A stretch of DNA of 28,961 nucleotides from Priapulus caudatus. Lineage: Eukaryota; Priapulida; Priapulimorpha; Priapulimorphida; Priapulidae. Below, in pieces: positions 1-11,345 of this stretch. A program made the position numbers and the translations under genes. The first letter of the stretch is position 1. Each line of letters begins with the position of its first letter. The notes beneath the pieces were generated by a model. That model was not told where the DNA came from. It searched no databases and saw only the letters and a list, made by a program, of their open reading frames with translations. The stretch covers positions 334,397-363,357 of the forward strand of contig NW_014577178.1 in the NCBI RefSeq assembly GCF_000485595.1, read 5' to 3'.

Positions 1-162
1 CTCACACTCTCACACTCTCACACTCTCACACTCTCACACTCTCACACTCTCACACTCTCACACTCTCACACTCTCACACTCACACACTCACACACTCACA
101 CACTCACACACTCACACTCACACTCACACTCACACTCACACTCACACTCACACTCACGCACG

Positions 163-202
<40 letters not shown>

Positions 203-205
203 CGC
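1..205. repeat. CA-type microsatellite cluster (ACACTCTC, ACACTC, CA and CGCA phases)
   Basis: The tract passes through successive phases. It starts with CACTCT-type hexamers, then CACACT and CACTCA words, then a pure CA run near 163-196 broken by CG dinucleotides. The array begins at base 1, so it probably continues to the left of the window. It shows no coding potential. Confidence 0.95.
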
Positions 206-960
206 AGGCAATTTACGTACCTATACTCATAAAGGTCAGTTTCAGTCCAGCCGAAATACAATGCCTACGTCATCGTGGCTCTTTCCAATGCTTACGATAG
301 GGTCGTCATCTAAGCAAACAGAAACGATGAAATCAGTGCCTTTAACGTAAGTTACAGCGATGAGGGTTTTTTACAGAACGCACATAACATAGATGATCGT
401 TTTATAACGGATAGTAGTAGCCTGCTAATGCGACGACTCAACACGACAATGGCATCCGAATCTCTTTATATCGTTCTCTCTGACTCGCTATTGGCTATGC
501 ACTAAATGTAGGCGATATATCGATGTGGAAATAAAGCTGCGTCGCATAACAGCACTCTGCTAGAGCACTCTCACCATCTAGCGTATAGGCATCATCGCGA
601 CACTGCTGTCTCGCGGCATGTCACCGAGAGGCGATGACCTGTGTGGGCAGAATCACATGCGTAAATGGTCGTAGCTATGCGCACAGATATAGTGCCCAGA
701 CCCGCGCACTACGTTATTTCCGCGCACTCGTAACTTCCGCAGTGGTTGTAAACGTCCGGCTCAGTCGCACGCAGGGTTTTCCTTTCAGGGCGCGGCATGC
801 AGACGTCTTCCGGCGTGGCTTGCACGGCCGTACCATCATTGCAGTACTGTACACTTGCGTACACGCTAGGCAACAACCCGATGACTGGCTACACAGCGGC
901 AGTTGTTATAGAGTCGGTCATTGCATGGTGAATAAAGGGTAACCAACTGAAATGGAAAAC
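206..960. other. Unique DNA, no recognised gene
   Basis: This is non-repetitive sequence of mixed composition. The longest open frame (634-942, plus strand) is 102 codons with no recognisable domain, and I treat it as chance. No tRNA B-box, splice-bounded exon or promoter could be supported. Confidence 0.6.
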
Positions 961-1026
961 GCACAGAAACATCGACAGACAGGCAGGCAGGCAGGCAGAC
1001 AGACAAACAGACAGACAAACAAACAA

Positions 1027-1065
<39 letters not shown>

Positions 1066-1127
1066 TGCTGACAGACAGACAGACAGACAGGCAGATGGGC
1101 AGACATACAGGCAGGCAGACAAGCAGG

Positions 1128-1165
<38 letters not shown>

Positions 1166-1467
1166 CACACACAGACCCACAGACAGACAGACAGACAGGC
1201 GGACAGACGGACGGATAGATGGACAGACGGACAGGCGGTAGACGGACAGACGGATAGACGGACGGACGGACCGACGGACAGACGGACCGACGGACGGACA
1301 GACAGACATACATACATACAGACATACAGACAGACAGCTAGGCAGGCAGACAGGCAGGCAGGCAGACAAACAGACATACAGACAGACAGCCGGATAGATG
1401 GACAGACGGACAGGCGGGTAGACGGACAGACGGTCAGACGGACGGACGGACCGACGGACTGACAGAC

Positions 1468-1548
<81 letters not shown>

Positions 1549-1551
1549 GAA
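961..1551. repeat. Degenerate CAGA tetranucleotide array with embedded GGAC-rich blocks
   Basis: Runs of CAGA alternate with GCAG and AAAC variants. Two blocks of about 70 bp, starting at 1212 and 1391, share the same order of GGATAGATGG, GGACAGACGGACAGGCGG and GGACGGACGGACC words. This shows a duplication with a period of about 179 bp inside the array. A pure GA run (about 1473-1500) interrupts the second half. The minus-strand open frames here translate to Ser-Val-Cys-Leu repeats and are artefacts of the tetranucleotide period. Confidence 0.93.
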
Positions 1552-3674
1552 TAAAAATGTTGAGATACCTACTTCAACTGAAGTAAAACCTGGCAAAAGG
1601 TTGTGACTGCTCGCTATTGCAAATACTTCAATGGATAGGGCCACAGCTGTCGAAAGTCCCTTCCGGATTAATTTGGCGCTTTGTGGAAAATGGGTTAGCA
1701 AGCTTAGGCAAATGTCTTTGTCTTTAGCATGCATGCGCGCAAACGAGCAGGCTATAGCAATACGAGATGCCGACATAAAATACATTTTCTCTATCCTTCT
1801 TACTTTTATTTTCATTAACCGCCCACTGGATCGACTTTATAACAGTAATATAGTTTTATTAGACACGCGATTCCAACCCACACAAAATACACAAGTACTA
1901 CAGAACAAACGCGACTGCTCATATCTTCCTTTTCAGCACAGAAAGACAATTATTAGCGTCCTCTTATTGCTTGGAACATTCCCTACGCCAACGAGAAATT
2001 GCGGAGGAATACTTAATTATACGTCTCGCCAGAAGTCCACACAATAACGCGCAGAAATGAACTCGCATTTATTCCTCTCACGGCGTGGCAACCTCTTGAA
2101 AGGAGTCGACGCATGCGCAGTAAAACGCTGAGAGACACATGCTTGACTCATAATTTGTACCACTGCTATTTGCACCGTAAGTCAATTAGAAGCCCCTGGT
2201 CCGTCAGACAAATACGGATCCCGCCTATAGTGCGAATATTTTCCTGCGCTATCATGGTTTCAGACAGATTAAAGCATTGCCTGAAACCTATGCGCTGTGG
2301 AGCCACATGGGACCATACAGGCATTTTCCGGGCAATATGTGTCAATTTGACGCTTATTATTTACCGATATTCAGTTACAATTTGCGTTACTAGTCAAGAC
2401 GCTTTCAGCGTCTAAGTGCATTCATGAAAGCTTCGATAAAATACGAGGCGCACCATTTATATTAAAGGAAATTACTCCAATCGCTATTAACTTGACGAAA
2501 CGTTCAGGGTAATTATTAAATAAACTAACTAAAATACATGATTATTATTTGGCTTAGTTCAGTATATTCTTTGAGTTAATTAGATTTTCGGCATCATCTC
2601 GCTCATATCTAGAAGAAATGGAGCAGAATCACGCTGTTGTTATATAACACTGTTGCAGAATTAACAATTGAATAGTTGCAAAATTGTTAAATCAGGTTTA
2701 TACATTTCGAAAAGGTAGCACTTGAAGCGCCTGAAAGTCTAGGTAAGGTCTCATGTGAAGCGTGTCACTTCAAGCGTGTCATACAAAAACTACAAGATTT
2801 TCCGTCCTTGATGGAAGTTAAAAGTAAACTAATTTTTATCCCGTAAAGCCCGAAGATGCACGATCGACTGGTCGTGTGTAACCTCATGTATGACTCATAA
2901 CCTGAGGTAGGCCATCTGTAGATGCGCTGCGGTGTGTGTTGGGTAATAATACCCGGGCCGCAGAGGGAACAATATTACTGCCTGTCGATATTCTGGAAGC
3001 TACTTTATCCTTCGCTACATTTAATTCCACACAGATGCTATTTTTATTTAGTCGCGTGTTGTATTTAAAAATATTCAGCTGCGGTACTAAAATATATAAA
3101 ACATGCAACGAATAACACAATGTCGCTTGACAGGTTTATTATATAGACACTTTCGAAGATACCTACCATTAACATAAATATAAATACTGCTTAGGGAATG
3201 ACGAGCTTCGTTGTCGTGAATACATTAGTAATATCCAGAAATGCACATTTTTTTATTTTTTAATGATTAATAATAAATTTTTACATTTCCTACTCCATAT
3301 CTAGTGCTTCGTTTAAAATGAACATTCCTGTCGCTTTGATTCACTGTATTGCCACATATACAACGCATAACTACTATATCAAGTATATGGCGTTCATAGT
3401 ATACACAGCTAATGCTATTTGCCTATATCTTTATTCGCGATATACATGAACACTGATATCGTTACTGCGGATAAATTAATCATATACGTTTTCGTTGACA
3501 GAATATCCGTAAAAAAAATCCCGACATTAATGAAGTTGGAACGCCCATTCATCTGCATAACATATGTGCTTGAATGCAATGAAGCTGAAAATGTGGCATG
3601 GCATATTCACATGAAATTCGCATATAAAGCACGTTTCGTGTTCCAACACACATAGCCGCATTATCACACTTACG

Positions 3675-3676
<2 letters not shown>
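1552..3676. other. Unique AT-rich DNA, no recognised gene
   Basis: This is 2.1 kb of non-repetitive sequence. Open frames at 1631-2047 and 2113-2415 (plus), 2884-3120 (minus) and 3419-3655 (plus) are 78-138 codons with no recognisable motif. They do not form a splice-consistent series that I could see. AATAAA-like words occur but are expected by chance in AT-rich DNA. Confidence 0.55.
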
Positions 3677-3751
<75 letters not shown>

Positions 3752-3753
3752 CA

Positions 3754-3824
<71 letters not shown>

Positions 3825-3836
3825 CACACGCACGCA
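3677..3836. repeat. CA microsatellite grading into CGCA
   Basis: A long pure CA run (about 3677-3750) is interrupted once by a CAACACCA unit. It continues as CA to about 3788 and then becomes a run of CGCA tetramers to about 3836. The alternating purine-pyrimidine composition is of the type known to favour Z-DNA. Confidence 0.95.
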
Positions 3837-4130
3837 CGGGCATGAACTCATACGTAGCCTAGCGACAGGGGCACGGGCTCGCGCACGCGGACCCATGTAC
3901 GTAGGCCTACGTACGAACGCACCCACGCGAACCAGAATATGCAACCATACACCCCAAAAACACACACACGCGTGCACGCGCAGAAATATGGAAAACTGAC
4001 GTAATGGCGCACGCACGCACTCACACGCACACACGCGCGCGCGCGTGTATACGGCCAGTAGCAGTATATTCAGTACGAGTAACCGCAAACCTACCACACG
4101 CGCACGTGCACGCACATTCACACACATACA
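3837..4130. repeat. Scattered CA/CG-rich low-complexity DNA
   Basis: Short CA, CGCA and GC runs (3956-3985, 4009-4050, 4083-4130) sit between short unique pieces. A perfect 18-bp palindrome lies at 3897-3914. The minus-strand open frame across this area is a continuation of the CA repeat frames. Confidence 0.6.
3897..3914. repeat. Perfect 18-bp palindrome
   Basis: The sequence GTACGTAGGCCTACGTAC equals its own reverse complement with no loop. It lies just downstream of the CA/CGCA tract. No protein-binding identity is claimed. Confidence 0.9.
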
Positions 4131-4670
4131 AGCGTGTAATCACACATATACATAAATAAAATTAAGCTTTTACCTTTCTATTTTAACCAAAAGATGTCAA
4201 TATGTAATATATATATATATTCCTTAAACTTACATGCAAAAAAGGAAAGAACAAAGGAATATGAGGAACAACACGCAGCATTACCAGCAGCATTATAGAC
4301 AATTTATCAAATCACGATTTCACCTATTTTGCCACTCCACTGAACAGCTAAACCTCGCTGCGCGTTCTGTATGTAGCGTGAATAAAGAATAACCGAACAG
4401 GAAATGTCACTAAAAGCTGAAATATGGACGTTTTTAACAGGAGATATAATTTATCGTTGCACGCGGCATCAGCTCATCTTCTGCTTTTATGGATGTACGC
4501 TACATCCATCGGAACAACGTTATAATCAAGGGTAGGTGCCACTTACCGGTGATGTCTGTCCAGATCATTACTGCCTCGCGAGCGACTAATGCATTTGGCC
4601 CGCTTATCGATGTGACGGGAAGGAATATTTCGGTATCGACGATCCAGTGTGTGAAATGGCCTCTCTAAGC
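4131..4670. other. Unique DNA with a short hairpin
   Basis: No gene is visible. A short TA run lies near 4206-4220. A 9-bp perfect inverted repeat (ATGGATGTA, loop CGC, TACATCCAT) lies at 4489-4509. Confidence 0.5.
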
Positions 4671-4679
4671 TTAAGCGAC

Positions 4680-5000
4680 AACGTCTAATGTCGAGCTGGA
4701 CGTTGCACCTGCCACTCCAGCGCGCTGGACAGCGAGAGAGCGGGCATTGCTATCGGTTGGAGAGCTACGAGAGGCGTGATGGTGGCGGAGTCTTGCTGGA
4801 AGAGGAATGGAAGCCTTGGAAACGACTTCAGCCGTTGTCTGACTCGCCACCGTGGCCGCGCGCCGGCGCGCATGCGCACTGCGGTGTCGGGGTTCGCCGG
4901 TATTCAAATCAATCTGATGGAGCTGCAAATAATAATACTGATGCTGAGCGGCCGGCAGATTCTGTTCTGCAGGCTCGACCAGCAGGCCACCCATCTGCCA
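4680..5000. other. GC-rich, CpG-containing island with overlapping open frames on both strands
   Basis: This segment is clearly richer in GC and CpG than its flanks. Frames are open on both strands: 123 codons plus (4688-5059), 81 codons plus (4776-5021) and 146 codons minus (4671-5111). Open frames on both strands over the same GC-rich DNA are what low stop-codon density alone would give. None shows a recognisable domain. It could be a first exon, a CpG-rich regulatory island or a decayed repeat, and I cannot choose between these. Confidence 0.35.
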
Positions 5001-5920
<920 letters not shown>

Positions 5921-6049
5921 CGTGCGTGCGTGTGCGTGAGTGCACGCGACCAAGTGGAACTGCAGTGGGGTTGAAGCGTGCATGCGTATGCGTGCGTGTT
6001 CGTGCACATGTGAGCGCATGTATATGTACACGCATGTGTGTACCCACTC

Positions 6050-6744
6050 TACTAGTCGATCGACCGATGGTGAGATACGGATACACAAATTTGCTGGATA
6101 CAAATGTGTTTAGATAGGAATGTGCTCTTGGTGGGATAGTATTGCTAAATGTCATATAAGGAATAAGGCCCTCTAGGGTAGCGATAGTCCCAGGAGAGAC
6201 CACCCACGAAGAGATCCGACATACGGCTGAACAAGCTATGGCATTTTATCACGGTCGGTCAGGCAATTAAACTGACTAGTCAACCAATTCCTGTAGGAGG
6301 CATACGCCGTGTGGTTCATATAGAAGGGCATGAGAAGAGCGAAGATATTATACGACTAGGAATTGAGCGAGCTCCCATAAAGGGTAGCGTATGCACTTGT
6401 GTACGATGAAGGAGAAGTCAACACTTAAAAATGCTTCGATCCTGATCTCTTATAGTGATTTGGTAATTCCCTGTAGTGGGTGTGGCGTCCACATCCCCCT
6501 TATATTAGCAAAATTATGCAGTAGCAGAAATCAACGATAAACATGCAACCATGTCTTTTCCAACTATATTTAACTAGCGTGTCAGCAACATTTTTACCGT
6601 ATAGAATATATATATGACGCGCTAGGAATTTCGCGTCACTCAAGCTATTGCGTCCCGAAATGCAATCGGATAAGCTTAAGCAATAAATTTGCCGCGGCAG
6701 GTAAATTACCATATCAACAATCAGAAGAAGCTCATCTCTCTTCC
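6050..6744. other. Unique DNA, no recognised gene
   Basis: A plus-strand frame without an ATG is open from 6188 to a TGA ending at 6409 (73 codons). A neighbouring frame is open up to a TAA near 6270. The translations look protein-like in composition but match no family I know. A stretch of this length is not unexpected by chance. A short TA run is at about 6607-6616. Confidence 0.4.
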
Positions 6745-7446
6745 TTAAAAGCTAAAGTCACACTGGGGCCGGACTGTCCACGGATTACCGCGGATGGGGC
6801 AGGATCTCCCCTGACCGTAAAATTTATAATCCGTGGCGATCCGGGTGAAAAAATTACGAGACGGTCGAAAAAAAGCATCATCGGGCCGGATCGGGCCGGA
6901 CCAGCACGGCAGCGCCACGGACCATCCTGGATTGAGCCCGGATGAAGCCGGCCCAGCACGGAGTCACTACGGACCGCCCCGGACCGCCCCGGACTGCCTC
7001 GGACCGCCACGGACCTGATCCGGCCTGGTCCGGCCCCGTCCTGGCCCATCCGTGCTCCCATCCGTGTTGGGTCCGCCTTGATCCGTAGTAATCCGTGGCC
7101 GACAAAAACGACACGGATGGCCACGGATGGGCCCGGTTCAATACGATGTGGGCCCGGTTCAACATGGTGCCACTACGGACTGTCCCGGACCTACCACGGA
7201 CGCGCCACGGACCGTCCAGGACCACCCCGGATGGGGAAAACTTCCCGGACCGTCCCGGATCACCCCGGAAATTTTAAACAGTTTAAAACTTCCGGGGCGA
7301 TATCCCGGAATGCGCAGGACCATCAATGACCACCCGGACCGGGCCGGACCGTCCAGGACCGTCCAGGACCCAACAAGGATCTCTCCCCGGATCAGTCCGG
7401 CAGCGTCCGGCCCGGTCCGGGAGCTTGGTGTGACTTTAGCTTTAAA
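6745..7446. mobile_element. MITE-like TIR element with a GC-rich GGACC/CCGGAC core
   Basis: The left end reads AGCTAAAGTCACAC (6750-6763) and the right end is its exact reverse complement, GTGTGACTTTAGCT (7428-7441). Both are flanked by TTAAA (6745-6749 and 7442-7446). If the duplication is only TAA, the inverted repeat is one base longer. The core of about 660 bp is built from degenerate GGACC, CCGGAC, CACGGA and GATCCG words on both strands, so it is highly self-complementary, and much richer in GC than its flanks. There is no transposase, so it is non-autonomous. A TAA duplication would fit PIF/Harbinger-type mobilisation and TTAA would fit piggyBac or Kolobok; the ends are ambiguous. Open frames inside are chance frames from the GC-rich words. 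Confidence 0.78.
7263..7297. repeat. Long near-perfect hairpin inside the GGACC element
   Basis: Two 17-bp arms (7263-7279 and 7281-7297) are reverse complements with one mismatch, separated by a single base. Each arm has a CCCCGGAA outer half and a TTTTAAAC inner half. The hairpin lies in the right half of the element and could be a remnant of internal foldback. Confidence 0.85.
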
Positions 7447-8855
7447 GATAAAAGCCGAATACTCTCACATAGGGAACACCTTGCGTTCATGACGTCTGCA
7501 TGACTGCTTCACTTCTTGTGGTTTATCGCACTGGAATGGTGATGCTTTTCCATAATATGTAGACCTACTAAGCGTTATATATAATGGCGTAGCTAGGTCA
7601 AAGCCGACGCTCATACTGGCGTGTTCGGGGCTGGCTGGCTCGCGCTTGCCTGATTTCGTCGTGCCTTCTATGTCTAATTTTACGTCGCAGTGATAATTGT
7701 GCATTTGTTGATATTTCTTGATTTCGACACTTTTTCCTAGCTGAGCAAAACACAAGACCATCTCTGACGGTAGTTGTTGGTACTCGTCTTCGCCGGCGTG
7801 TTTGTTACAACCAATTTCACGATGATGACTTTTGTGATACGGACGGCTGCGGGCATAACTGCCGGATTCGGAGAACACGACACGACTAAAGCTATACGAT
7901 CACGATTAACGATCCCTTAACCTATAGAGGCTTATTTAGGCGGAATCATCTGCTCGGTGAGAGTTGCTATTATTGCTGAGAGGGAACATTGCATTCTGAT
8001 TTAGTGTCCTATTGCGTCAGCCCACGATAAAATTTTCAACTATTTGTCACCTTCAGTATACGTGAGAGCACCGTATCCTTATCTTTTCGTGTATCTTGTC
8101 TGTTTTCATTGGTGGGGTTGGTGTCTCTGACTCTCTTCCGTGCTGATCTAGGATTCTTGCGGCGGCGTTGCATAAATAGCTTTTATTTTTATTTTTCACT
8201 TGTACTGATTAGCTCACTTTCTATATAGACTATGTCTTTTATTGGCATCGACAGCATCTGAATAGAGCAAAGAGGCGACCACCCCCAACTTACGCCTTAA
8301 ATGCTCCTAAAATAACTGCAATCGCCTTCCAACCTTTCTTTTTAAATTCTACACAACTGGTTCAAAGCAATACTTAGCAAGTAAGGCTTGTGCCATACGC
8401 TTATCGGCTTTTCCTTGGCATGCAGGGAATAGCAATAACTGGCTCATGTGTCTCACGAGAGAGTGGAAGATGTCGCAAATCACTTACATATTTTTTCTTG
8501 CTTCTCGGGGGGCCTACTTGACGTATTACATCGAGCAGTCAAGCATATTCGAACTCACGCGGTCTCCAACAATACATGCGGGGGTATCTCTAGTGTTATT
8601 ATACCCTCAAATGATTGATACGATTATATTAAATGTTCATCGTGAGTTAGCTTTGACGAGACCTCCACAAATTAATGTGTGTAGTCTTTGTGCGAGGTCG
8701 GACACTGAGGGTCAAAGAATAGCTCCAACAGAATACCACCATACAGCTGCTCAGATCGATTCAATAGTCTTTTCACGTGGTATGCGAAATAAATCAGTGA
8801 CATTGGTGATGCTCTAGTTAGCACCAGAAATAATCTCTTTGTTCTGTCATTGTAG
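7447..8855. other. Unique DNA with unassigned open frames
   Basis: A minus-strand frame at 7465-7878 (137 codons, beginning at GTG rather than ATG) and a plus-strand frame at 8446-8817 (123 codons) are the longest here. The first has a mixed, protein-like composition with scattered His and Cys. I recognise no domain or catalytic motif, and no conserved splice boundaries were found. Either could be a decayed exon or chance. Confidence 0.35.
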
Positions 8856-9345
8856 TCAGGGGGCAGATTTCAAAAAGAGCTAAAATAAGGATGAGCTTAA
8901 GCTTTTTGGGTCGAGGCTGAAACGGGTAAATACATTTCGTATGATACTTGGGGAGTTCCACTGGGGTATGTTTCAAGCTTGACTTTTGCGTATTGTGGGC
9001 CATCTTGAATCCAAAATGACTGCCACGAAAATAGATTTTCTGAAATTCTGGAACTCCAAGTCAGTCGTAGAGACATAATGTTGGGTGGCTATAACCCACA
9101 TTTTTCAATCAAGTGAGAACCAATATCACATCTTAGCAAGAACCATAGGATGGCGCATTATTGGTTTCAATATTGCCGCCAGTGAAATTTGTTTATTTGA
9201 ATAACACTAACTCCAAGACGTCGTAGAAGACATTTATTTATGATGTCTAACACTCAACATTTCAGATAATGAGAACGAGAATTATAAAACTTAGAAAGCA
9301 TGTATGGTGAGCCAATCTTGGATTCCAGCCATCATGGTGTATGTT
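8856..9345 (-). mobile_element. Dispersed repeat with internal units of about 150 bp, inverted copy
   Basis: The reverse complement matches 13494-13916 over its whole length, and its far end resembles 12240-12279. Shared landmarks, read on the minus strand, are TCTACGAC, ATTCAAATAAACAAATTTCA, CATTTTGGATT and AAGATGGCC, then AATACGCAAAAGTCA and finally CTGCC-CCTGACTA. After that point the two copies diverge, which sets the boundary at about 8856. Unit junctions (CTTAG-type words) lie near 9132 and 9290. The copies differ by many indels and substitutions, so the repeat is old. No terminal inverted repeat or transposase was found, and the class is unknown. The short minus-strand open frame at 8818-9003 lies inside and shares only fragments with the frame in the other copy. 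Confidence 0.82.
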
Positions 9346-9482
9346 ACTCCATTACTATACAACAGTTAAGCCAACATAAAACATATATAGCAGCATAACC
9401 AGAATTGTGCAGAATATGTAGTTTTAAAACAGTCCACATCCCCATAGAATCATTGTTGGTATGCGTTCATTGCACCGGTCTG

Positions 9483-9547
9483 GTTTTTTTTTTTTTTTTT
9501 TTTTGTTTTTTTTTCTTTTTCCATATTTTTTTTTTGTTTTTTTTTCT
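9483..9547. repeat. T-rich low-complexity tract
   Basis: Three long T runs are broken by single G, C or CCATA interruptions. It could be the A-tail of a retroposed sequence on the minus strand, but no retroelement body was recognised next to it. Confidence 0.8.
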
Positions 9548-10896
9548 TGGTATTTGTTGTTCTCTTATTTGCTACGCTACGGCGAGTGCAGCACATATTG
9601 TTTGTAGCATGTAGCAGCTACGTGTACAGCAACCAGGTCGCGTCTTACTAACAGGCACACTGTCTTTATTGCAATAGTATTGAGCGTGAAATGGATGTCA
9701 GTGACATGAGCCGTGGTTTCAGAATGCATCCTGCATATACAAGCGCAGTCAAATGCGTAAGAATGCTCTGAGTACTATTGCTACACACTTGGTTCCAAAT
9801 GAGGCTCTGGCTATGTGGGCGTCGATGACATGTAGTCATCAGTGCGTCTTTCATTGGTTGGCAAATAGTGCAATATCGTCTTGCATTGGAAGAACTGTCG
9901 ACAGTAATTAATCTGTTATAACTACCAATGTTGTCGTTGGATCATACAGTTTACATATAAATGCTTCCACTGATGACTGCAATTGATCTAGGTGATAGTG
10001 TGGTCAGATTCTGTTCAACTAACTTATATGCGATCTGGATCTTCATGATATGTTGCATGGGCAGCGTTTTTTAGCCCAATTCCTGCAAACTGGCTCGTTG
10101 TGTCACTTCGCCGTTAGCGCATGAAGCTAACAATCCCTTTCGAGTGTTGTTGTTTGATTGTGAATTGTCATGGACATCTTATAATCATCCAAAGGAGATT
10201 TTGAAGTTCTGGCCTTCTCCAAACCTCGCCTGCGATCAACTTTTGCCGATAAACACCTGTTAGCATAATTAACAATTCTGTATCCTGCAAACTACATCGT
10301 TGCTTATAATCCGTGGTCTGTTGCAGCATCGCACGCAATGAAGAAACAACTTCGCGTGTCCAGCCTCCGTCGTGGTTTGTTCAAAAGTGTTGACACATCA
10401 CGTTCCGAGGTACATATCGTTTTCGTATTTCCCGTAAACTCCACACAACAATTATCTCTTACCGCCAAGTTACAACTAGAGATGATCTCTCCTGACAAGA
10501 AACGAGGCAAAGATCGGCTTTTTTTTCAGCGAGAGTAATTAATATGTCTTCGCAGTTTCTGAGGAAGTTTGATGTCTTCCTGTAATCAACCGCCTAATTT
10601 GTTTTGTCGCCTGACGTCGTCTTTCTCGTGTACCTTCTTTAATAATTCTCCTCCGTATCGATCAAATATAATATCTATCCTTCTGAATTCTCTAACCGTG
10701 TGACTTCACAGGCAGTTCACATAACACATCTGCTATAAGTCAACCAAACTAAACAAGCGTTGTCGGTTTTCACATGGATTGTACCACTGCCCATACCATC
10801 AATAATGGTAACGTTTTAAACGATGTCACTGATAGGAAAATCCTGGCCGAATGCAATCTTCGACAGAATATTTATTAGTCGCCGATTTGTCCGCTT
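9548..10896. other. Unique DNA, no recognised gene
   Basis: Short open frames (9666-9854 minus, 10304-10510 minus, 10338-10538 plus) are 62-68 codons and overlap on opposite strands. A weak direct repeat beginning CCTGCAAACT occurs near 10084 and 10282. No RNA gene motif was seen. Confidence 0.5.
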
Positions 10897-10938
10897 TGAG
10901 AGAAGTGAGAGCAGGAGAGAGACAGAGAGGAGTGTATG

Positions 10939-10970
<32 letters not shown>

Positions 10971-11330
10971 AGAGAGAGACGGGAAGAGATCGATGGTGTG
11001 GTCGGTGTAAGAGGTGGGTGTTGTGTGTGGTAAGAGAAAGAGAAGGAGGATGAGAGGGAGATGAGGTGTGTGTCATGTGTGTGGGTGTGTGGTAGAGAGA
11101 GAGAGAGAGAGAGACGAGAGAGAGAGACGAAGAGAGAGGAGAAGTTGTGCGTGTTTGTGTTGTGTGCGTTGAGCAGAGAGAGAGAGATAATTAGAGATGG
11201 GAGTGTGTTGTGGTCAGAGAGGAGAGGTGTGTGGTGTTGTGTGTGTGGGTTGTGTGTGTGTGTGTGTGGTGTGTGTGAGAGAAGTGTGCGTGTTTTATTG
11301 TTGGTGTGATGACACCAGAGAGAGAGAACC
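10897..11330. repeat. Purine-rich GA tract mixed with GT words
   Basis: Degenerate GAGA runs dominate 10897-11205 and GTGT words dominate 11205-11290, with GA again at 11315-11328. The strand is strongly purine-rich on the plus side up to about 11240. The open frames here translate to Arg-Glu or Ser-Leu repeats and are not genes. The irregular run lengths could reflect decay or sequencing error. Confidence 0.85.
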
Positions 11331-11345
11331 AGAGGAATCAGGCAA

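Noticed and set aside
866-1815. Long minus-strand Ser/Val/Cys/Leu-rich open frames
   Set aside because: They are translations of the CAGA tetranucleotide array in three frames; the composition follows the repeat and no unique domain is attached.
6188-6409. Plus-strand frame of 73 codons with protein-like composition
   Set aside because: No start codon, no recognised family, and a run of this length is expected somewhere among six frames of 29 kb.
7130-7165. GGTTCAA words resembling a tRNA B-box
   Set aside because: They belong to repeated GGGCCCGGTTCAA words of the TIR element, with no A-box, cloverleaf or acceptor stem.
6732-7492. Gly/Arg/Pro-rich open frames on both strands in the GGACC element
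   Set aside because: GC-rich self-complementary words lack stop codons. Frames overlap on both strands and end near the element borders, with no known domain.
9483-9547. T-rich tract as the A-tail of a LINE or SINE
   Set aside because: No retroelement body, target-site duplication or internal promoter was recognised next to it, so only a low-complexity call is made.
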